A stretch of DNA of 36,207 nucleotides from Candidatus Omnitrophota bacterium (GTDB lineage: Bacteria > Omnitrophota > Gorgyraeia > Zapsychrales > Fredricksoniimonadaceae). Under the pieces are notes generated by a model that ran no database searches, had not been told where the DNA came from, and worked only from the letters and a program-made list of their open reading frames with translations. Positions 32,467 to 36,207 of this stretch are shown here, in pieces; position 1 is the first letter of the stretch; the number at the start of each line of letters is the position of its first letter. The translations under genes and the position numbers were made by a program. The stretch spans positions 1 through 36,207 of the forward strand of contig CAIVRE010000034.1 of the NCBI GenBank assembly GCA_903908245.1. The letters run 5' to 3'.

Positions 32467-32772
32467 ATGCTGACAGCGGAAAGCGAAATGAAGGTTGCGG
32501 AGGTGGCGGCGGTAGATGTCGTGGAGATCAAGGCGGGGAAGACCTACAGGGATTATATTGTCGATATCTGTTGCTGGACCATCGATGCTGTCATTAAAAC
32601 GATAACCTTTGTGATCACCAGCGCGCTCTTAATGGTTGGGGGTGCCCTTTTCTTTGTAATTGAGACAATCGTGAAGATCGTGTTCGGACTAATTATGTTA
32701 TGCCTGACCATGTGGATATTCGGGGCATTATTCAGGATCTGCTGGATGATCTGGGGTCCGAAGGATATCTAG
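32467..32772 (+). CDS. Small two-helix membrane protein, unknown
   Basis: 101 aa from ATG 32467, chosen because GGAGGTG stands 4 nt before it; the longer frame from 32392 has no ribosome-binding site and begins at a terminator tail. A soluble N-terminus (about 40 residues, VAAVDVVEIKAGKTYRDYIVD) precedes two hydrophobic helices (about 45-65 and 68-92). The end FGALFRICWMIWGPKDI is cysteine- and tryptophan-rich. No family recognised. It is the first gene to the right of the broken tRNA-Ser. Confidence 0.65.
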   Translation: MLTAESEMKVAEVAAVDVVEIKAGKTYRDYIVDICCWTIDAVIKTITFVITSALLMVGGALFFVIETIVKIVFGLIMLCLTMWIFGALFRICWMIWGPKDI

Positions 32773-32847
32773 GGTATAGAGTTACGGGGAAGTGTTCGAC
32801 TTTTCAGTCTAATTATTGTAAACTTACATTAACTCAAGGAGGTTGCG

Positions 32848-33315
32848 ATGCATAAAAGGCGTGTCTATGTGGACACTTCAGTTTTTGGCGGGGTTTTTGA
32901 CAAGGAATTCGAAGTTCCCAGTCATAAGTTCTTTGAGTTGGTTCGCCGGGAAAGGTTTGTTCTGGTTGTTTCACCGATCCTTCATGCCGAGATCGAGTTT
33001 GCGCCGCCGAATGTAAGAAAGTTTTTTAATGAAATGCTGTCTTTTGCGGAAGAGTTAGAGGTTTCTGAAGAGGCACTGGTTTTAAGTCATGCATATTTGA
33101 AGCAAAACGTAATTCCCGAGTCATGTGCCGATGATGCATTGCATGTGGCTCTTGCTACGGCGTCAGGATGTGAAATGATCGTCAGCTGGAATTTTAAACA
33201 TATTGTGCATTTTCAACGGATCCCTTTGTATAACGCGATCAATTTGATGCGAGGGTATCGCGAGATCGGCATCTTTTCGCCCCAGGAGGTTATGAATTAT
33301 GAAGAAGACATTTGA
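32848..33315 (+). CDS. PIN-domain ribonuclease, toxin of a toxin-antitoxin pair
   Basis: A 155-aa PIN-fold protein. Acidic residues expected to bind metal are Asp9 in VYVDTSVFGGVF, a middle Glu in LHAEIEF (Glu48) and Asp95/Asp96 in CADDALHVALAT; VSWNFKHIV (Asn115) is the last conserved patch. VapC-like toxins cut tRNA or other RNA. AAGGAGG precedes ATG 32848. Its last 17 bases overlap a 56-aa gene that looks like the antitoxin. Gene order is toxin first, the reverse of classical vapBC but known for this PIN subgroup. Confidence 0.85.
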   Translation: MHKRRVYVDTSVFGGVFDKEFEVPSHKFFELVRRERFVLVVSPILHAEIEFAPPNVRKFFNEMLSFAEELEVSEEALVLSHAYLKQNVIPESCADDALHVALATASGCEMIVSWNFKHIVHFQRIPLYNAINLMRGYREIGIFSPQEVMNYEEDI

Positions 33316-33469
33316 TTGTGTAACAATGAAAGATGAATGTGCCCGCAAGGTAAGGCAGATGATCGGCTCCGTGAGTATTAAGAAGGAGTTGGCTTTCTGG
33401 AAGCAAAAAGCTGAAAGTCTGAAGGGTTCTGCGCGGGGTACGCGTCATTCAAAAACCGCAGTTGCGTAA
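33299..33469 (+). CDS. Small antitoxin-like protein paired with the PIN toxin
   Basis: 56 aa, MKKTFDCVTMKDECARKVRQ at the start, then MIGSVSIKKELAFWKQKAES and a basic tail. The start resembles small partners of PIN proteins (K.FDCV.MK.....K...). ATG 33299 has AGGAGG nine bases upstream, inside the toxin gene, and the frames overlap by 17 bases. There is a predicted helix with alternating charge and no clear DNA-binding fold. I infer that it neutralises the upstream PIN protein. Confidence 0.72.
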   Translation: MKKTFDCVTMKDECARKVRQMIGSVSIKKELAFWKQKAESLKGSARGTRHSKTAVA

Positions 33470-33619
33470 AGACGCTATAAGGTTTATTCCTCGGCTGTTG
33501 ATGAAGCGTCGTCTTCAGCTGTTTGTTTCATGATAGCATTAAGTCTATTCGTCAAGTCCGGCTGGTGGGATTGGCGATCACGAGTATTTGCTTTCTTGCA
33601 TCAGCATTTTGATTCTAAG

Positions 33620-33657
33620 ACCCCTTGTTCACTTTTGTGGATGAGGGGTTTTCTTTT
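33620..33657 (+). terminator. Terminator between the TA pair and the sigma operon
   Basis: ACCCCT (33620-33625) with AGGGGT (33644-33649), continued inside by TTCAC/GTGGA around TTTT, then TTTCTTTTT. It separates the PIN module from the downstream operon. Confidence 0.8.
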
Positions 33658-33774
33658 TAAGTTTTTATAGTTAGGCTCAGCAGACCCAATAATTCCGGTT
33701 TGAGAATGTCGGGGGTGCTGATAAGATATATTCTTCATTGGTTAATTTGTAGATAAGCAGGATTTTAATCGGTC

Positions 33775-33804
33775 TTGTCGTATATAAAGTAGAAATTGTA
33801 TGAT
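33775..33804 (+). promoter_or_regulatory. Possible promoter of the HNH-like/sigma/anti-sigma/CHAT operon
   Basis: TTGTCG (33775-33780), an 18-bp spacer and TATGAT (33799-33804), 25 nt before ATG 33830. It is weak against sigma70 consensus. If the operon's own ECF factor drives it, these boxes would be coincidental. Confidence 0.3.
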
Positions 33805-33829
33805 CCGCCGAAAGAAAACATGAGTCGCT

Positions 33830-34540
33830 ATGAGTGATCGTTGTTACGCCAATTTTCTGGGCAACTGTAAAGGGGCTATCTCCCGAGAGCATTATATTTC
33901 ATGTTCTCTTTTAAAGCTTGTTCCTGGAGACAGTGTTACTATTCGAGGTGTGCCGTGGCTTGGAAAAGGTGAGTCGAGAGTTATTGATAAGTACGCATTT
34001 TGTGCAAAAGTTCTATGTGAGCATCATAACCATGAGTTGTCTGTCTTAGATGAAGAGATCGGCCGATTATTCCATGTTTTGTTTGATGTCTTTAGAAAAG
34101 ATTACATGCCGGCTCAGGTTGCGCTCACTGATAATGACGTAAGTGTTAGATTTAATGGTCGGATAGTGGAGCGGTGGTTGTTAAAAATGTTGTGCGGTGC
34201 CATTGCTGCTGGCAATTGGCAGGGAGCGCACAGGGAGCCGGATGCCGATTTGGTAAAAACACTTTTCAATCAAAGAGAATGGCCAAAACAATTTAAGCTT
34301 TACTCGAGTGAGTTCACGGATTATACAGTTCCAGAAAACCCCGGCATTGATTTTCAGGTCAATGTATCTTTAGATGGCAATATCTTGCAGGGCATCAAGG
34401 TTCGAATTCTTTGTTATGACTTTATTCTTGCCCTTGGCTCTTTTCAGGGGATTCCTGGCCTTGAGCGCCCGTCTGATATTCATATATGCAAAGATGGAGG
34501 CCGTCCTTTAAATATCAAGTTCTATTGGCTGGAAACCTAG
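33830..34540 (+). CDS. HNH-like Cys/His protein, first gene of the sigma/CHAT operon
   Basis: 236 aa, no membrane segment. The first 80 residues have the outline of a zinc-bound HNH/McrA-like fold: an early CYANFLGNC pair, SREHYISCSLL (REH in the place of the catalytic His strand) and LCEHHNHELSVLDEE, where related HNH families have CxxCN...LG..D. Cys is replaced by His at one place, so metal binding may be altered and nuclease activity is unproven. The rest (90-236) is unrecognised, with a helical middle and a beta-rich end. It ends 5 nt before the sigma-factor ATG, so it is part of the same operon. Codon and base use are more AT-rich than in the chromosomal genes to the left. Confidence 0.6.
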   Translation: MSDRCYANFLGNCKGAISREHYISCSLLKLVPGDSVTIRGVPWLGKGESRVIDKYAFCAKVLCEHHNHELSVLDEEIGRLFHVLFDVFRKDYMPAQVALTDNDVSVRFNGRIVERWLLKMLCGAIAAGNWQGAHREPDADLVKTLFNQREWPKQFKLYSSEFTDYTVPENPGIDFQVNVSLDGNILQGIKVRILCYDFILALGSFQGIPGLERPSDIHICKDGGRPLNIKFYWLET

Positions 34541-34545
34541 TCGGC

Positions 34546-35151
34546 ATGAATATAAGTGACGCAGAATTGATCTCAAAGTTGTTGCTTGGCGATAAGAAGA
34601 CCTGGGATGAGTTTGTCGTCGCTCATTCAAAGCTGGTTTATAGTTTTATCCAGGCTACTTTCAGGAAATATGGCGCGAGGATTCAGAAAGAGTCAGTCGA
34701 TGACCTTCACAATGATGTGTTTTTGGGATTCGTTGAGGACAATTTCAGAAGGTTGCGCCAGTTTGAGGGGCGATGTTCATTGGCGAGTTTTGTCAGGACC
34801 AGGACAGTCAATCTGACGATCGATCATTTAAGAGGTATTAAGCCGACAAGCTCGATCGATGAGATCTCAGAGTCTGAAGATGGAGCTATATATCAGAAAC
34901 TTATTAAAGAGCTTCAGGTTTCTCCTGAGCACGCCTCAATAGAGGCTGATGATGCTACATCAATTGTAAAGACATTGCTTAATGAGTTAAGCGTGGATGA
35001 GCGAGAGTTTGTTCGGTTATATTATTTCTCCGACATGGCTCCGGAGCAGATTATGGAGCAGTTGAATATTAAACGCGGCCTTTATGATGTGAAGAAACAA
35101 AGAGTGTTAGGAAAGTTATCGGAGATTGCTCGGAAAAAGAAAATTTGTTAG
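34546..35151 (+). CDS. ECF-type RNA polymerase sigma factor
   Basis: 201 aa from ATG 34546 (MNISDAELISKLLLGDKKTWDEF); the frame is open further upstream but that part overlaps the previous gene. Region sigma2: LVYSFIQATFRKYGARIQKE, DDLHNDVFLGFVEDNFRRLRQF, then SLASFVRTRTVNLTIDHLRG, the -10-recognising part. A linker follows (about 105-135), then sigma4: LLNELSVDEREFVRLYYFSDMAPEQIMEQLNIKRGLYDVKKQRVLGKL, a helix-turn-helix for the -35 box. The W of the usual sigma2 end is replaced by SF. The next gene encodes its likely anti-sigma partner (42-nt gap). Target promoters are unknown. Confidence 0.88.
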   Translation: MNISDAELISKLLLGDKKTWDEFVVAHSKLVYSFIQATFRKYGARIQKESVDDLHNDVFLGFVEDNFRRLRQFEGRCSLASFVRTRTVNLTIDHLRGIKPTSSIDEISESEDGAIYQKLIKELQVSPEHASIEADDATSIVKTLLNELSVDEREFVRLYYFSDMAPEQIMEQLNIKRGLYDVKKQRVLGKLSEIARKKKIC

Positions 35152-35193
35152 ATTGTGTTGTTCCAAGCGTCTATCGCTGTGGAGGTAACTATT

Positions 35194-35865
35194 ATGTTCA
35201 AAAATCCATTTAAGAAGCAATGCCCTGATGACGAGACGGTGGCCTGTTATATTGACGGGCTCTTGCCTTTGAAGGAAAAGGCCAGTATCGATAAGCATTT
35301 GATGGCCTGTTCAGATTGCCAGGAGGCCTTTGCCATTCATAAAGAAGTGGCCGATCAGCAAAAGGTTGGGGTTTTGGCACCTGTGCCGGAGTATTTGGTC
35401 GAAGCCGCCAAGAACATTCGGGCAGGACAAAAGGGTGTTAATTTTCTGGATATTGCGGTTACTGTGGTCGAAGACTTTGTCCAAGGGCTAAAGACGACTG
35501 GGGACATCATTGCCGGGGTTGGCCAGGATCTGCAGTATGCCGGGGCAATGCGAGGTGCGAATGAAGAGAAAGTGTCCAGCGTTGTCGTGCGAAAGGTTAT
35601 TGAAGACGTTTGTGTTGAGGTTGAGGTTTCTCGCTCGACGGGTGATTTGAGCAATGTTGTGTTAAGGGTTTCAGACAATGTTCGCAAAACGCCTAGAACA
35701 GACCTTCGGGCAACACTTATCCTCGATGATACTGAACTGAAGTCATATGTAACTGAGGGCGGTACGCGTAGTTTTGAGAATCTACGGCCAGGGAAGTATG
35801 TAATTCAGATAGCAGATATTAAGAAGATCCTTGGAGTTGTTGGCTTGGAGATCAAACAGGCATGA
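35194..35865 (+). CDS. Soluble ZAS (zf-HC2) anti-sigma factor with beta-rich C-terminal domain
   Basis: 223 aa from ATG 35194, with GGAGGT upstream. Residues 10-48 are a zinc-binding anti-sigma domain: VACYIDGLLPLKEKASIDKH, with the His35-x3-Cys39-x2-Cys42 motif (HLMACSDC), the fold that clamps ECF factors. Unlike most such proteins there is no transmembrane helix; residues 70-125 are a helical, Gly-rich linker (DIIAGVGQDLQYAGAMRG). Residues about 135-223 look like a beta sandwich (DVCVEVEVS, VVLRVSDN, ATLILDDTELKSYVTEGG, FENLRPGKYVIQI). The signal must therefore be cytoplasmic. It lies directly between the sigma factor and a CHAT-domain gene (ATGA overlap), so proteolysis of the linker is an attractive but unproven release mechanism. 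Confidence 0.8.
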   Translation: MFKNPFKKQCPDDETVACYIDGLLPLKEKASIDKHLMACSDCQEAFAIHKEVADQQKVGVLAPVPEYLVEAAKNIRAGQKGVNFLDIAVTVVEDFVQGLKTTGDIIAGVGQDLQYAGAMRGANEEKVSSVVVRKVIEDVCVEVEVSRSTGDLSNVVLRVSDNVRKTPRTDLRATLILDDTELKSYVTEGGTRSFENLRPGKYVIQIADIKKILGVVGLEIKQA

Positions 35866-36207
35866 GTATCGCAACGACACTGAAGCTGGATGCTTCTATA
35901 AGAGATAATCAGATTACTATGTGCGTGTACGAGGAGGACTCGACTCTTCCTCATTATGATCAGACCTCCGTATCTTTACAGGAGGTTTTTTCACTTTGTG
36001 GAGAGATCGTCAAGTTGCTTAATAAAGCAAATGGTGCGATTGGCAGGTCTTCGGGGATCAGTGCGGAACTGAAGAAGGCCGGACGGTGTCTTTATGACCA
36101 GCTATTAACAGAGAGTGCAAAGACTAAATTCAGAGTTACAAAAGCCGCGAATCTTGAAGTCTTTATTGATGAAGGACTTGTTTCTATTCCGTGGGAACTG
36201 CTCTTTG
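35862..36207 (+). CDS. CHAT-domain (caspase-like) protein, N-terminal part
   Basis: The gene runs off the window after 115 codons. ATG 35862 overlaps the anti-sigma stop (ATGA). The visible part begins MSIATTLKLDASIRDNQITM. Its end matches the start of CHAT domains: LKKAGRCLYDQLLTESAKTK, then ANLEVFIDEGLVSIPWELLF, the IPWELL box that stands before the catalytic His and Cys. Those residues lie beyond the window, so activity cannot be judged. CHAT proteins are caspase/separase-clan proteases, often paired with sensors in bacterial defence and cell-death systems. Confidence 0.75.
   Translation, partial: MSIATTLKLDASIRDNQITMCVYEEDSTLPHYDQTSVSLQEVFSLCGEIVKLLNKANGAIGRSSGISAELKKAGRCLYDQLLTESAKTKFRVTKAANLEVFIDEGLVSIPWELLF

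Larger units (their letters stand above)
33470..33829. other. Intergenic stretch between the TA pair and the sigma operon
   Basis: 360 bases, AT-rich. It holds the terminator at 33620-33657 and a weak promoter at 33775-33804. On the minus strand a frame of about 40 codons ends at TAA 33484-33486 (last residues MKQTAEDDASSTAEE); it has no start at a sensible place and is too short to claim, though it could be a gene remnant. Nothing else is recognised. Confidence 0.5.

Noticed and set aside
33484-33604. Minus-strand frame ending MKQTAEDDASSTAEE as a gene remnant
   Set aside because: About 40 open codons are expected by chance, with no start, no ribosome-binding site and no recognised family.
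34396-34408. GGTTCGAATTC resembling a tRNA T arm, as the missing 3' half of tRNA-Ser
   Set aside because: It lies inside a coding gene in frame, no acceptor strand TCTCTCC follows, and the flanks do not form a T stem.
33470-36207. Type III-E CRISPR locus next to the sigma/CHAT genes
   Set aside because: No repeats, spacers, gRAMP or Csx30-like gene are visible in the window; only the protease/sigma logic is similar.
1-36207. CRISPR arrays and insertion sequences
   Set aside because: No regularly spaced repeats and no transposase reading frame were seen in any region.

Overview
The window most likely comes from a Candidatus Omnitrophota (OP3, PVC superphylum) chromosome. The main clue is the 837-aa exported protein at 13299-15812. 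Its N-terminus (QLPAAGTRLALSPAF, LLKGIKVYRNDPFRFDFILDKGD-type wording) resembles a large family I associate with Omnitrophota genomes; this is recognition from memory, not a search. Promoters look sigma70-like (TTGCCT-N17-TATAAT, TTGAAT-N17-TATAAA). ATG, GTG and TTG starts are all used and genes are tightly packed.

Layout. 1-4316 is a signalling and envelope-stress block: a PAS histidine kinase (N-terminus cut by the window edge and by an apparent frameshift), a FixJ-type regulator, a membrane diguanylate cyclase, a receiver protein running in frame into an entericidin-like lipoprotein, a 54-aa YtjA/DUF1328 membrane protein and a triple-BON periplasmic protein, closed by a strong terminator. 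4346-12909 holds a GAF-EI (PtsP) phosphotransferase, an alpha/beta hydrolase, an STT3-like oligosaccharyltransferase with an exported trypsin-like protease (both minus strand), a Pif1-like helicase and a double-receiver protein. A tRNA-Lys(CTT) with its own promoter and terminator follows. 13299-18002 carries the Omnitrophota-type exported protein, a coiled-coil membrane protein and a TerC protein. 18003-21124 is a split transketolase followed by a GspE/PilB-type ATPase. 21121-31519 is housekeeping: nucleosidase, aldo-keto reductase, SPL-like radical SAM protein, PsbP-like protein, RlmD-like rRNA methyltransferase, B12-radical SAM protein, metallo-beta-lactamase-fold hydrolase, thioredoxin-like protein, MntH, universal stress protein and seryl-tRNA synthetase, followed by an unknown membrane protein (31545-32207).

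At about 32273 the character changes. A tRNA-Ser(CGA) gene with an intact promoter keeps only its 5' half. It breaks just past the anticodon loop, inside an 8-bp inverted repeat with a 6-bp spacer, which looks like a recombinase attachment site or the scar of one. To its right the DNA is visibly more AT-rich and accessory-like: a small two-helix membrane protein, a PIN toxin/antitoxin pair, and a compact four-gene operon running off the window.

That operon (33830 to >36207) is the most interesting item. It encodes a Cys/His HNH-like protein, an ECF sigma factor, a soluble ZAS-type anti-sigma protein with no membrane helix and a beta-rich C-terminal domain, and the start of a CHAT-domain (caspase-like) protein. 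I infer that the CHAT protease may cleave the cytoplasmic anti-sigma factor to free the sigma factor. This is an analogue in logic, not a demonstrated homologue, of the CHAT/Csx30/RpoE arrangement in type III-E CRISPR systems.
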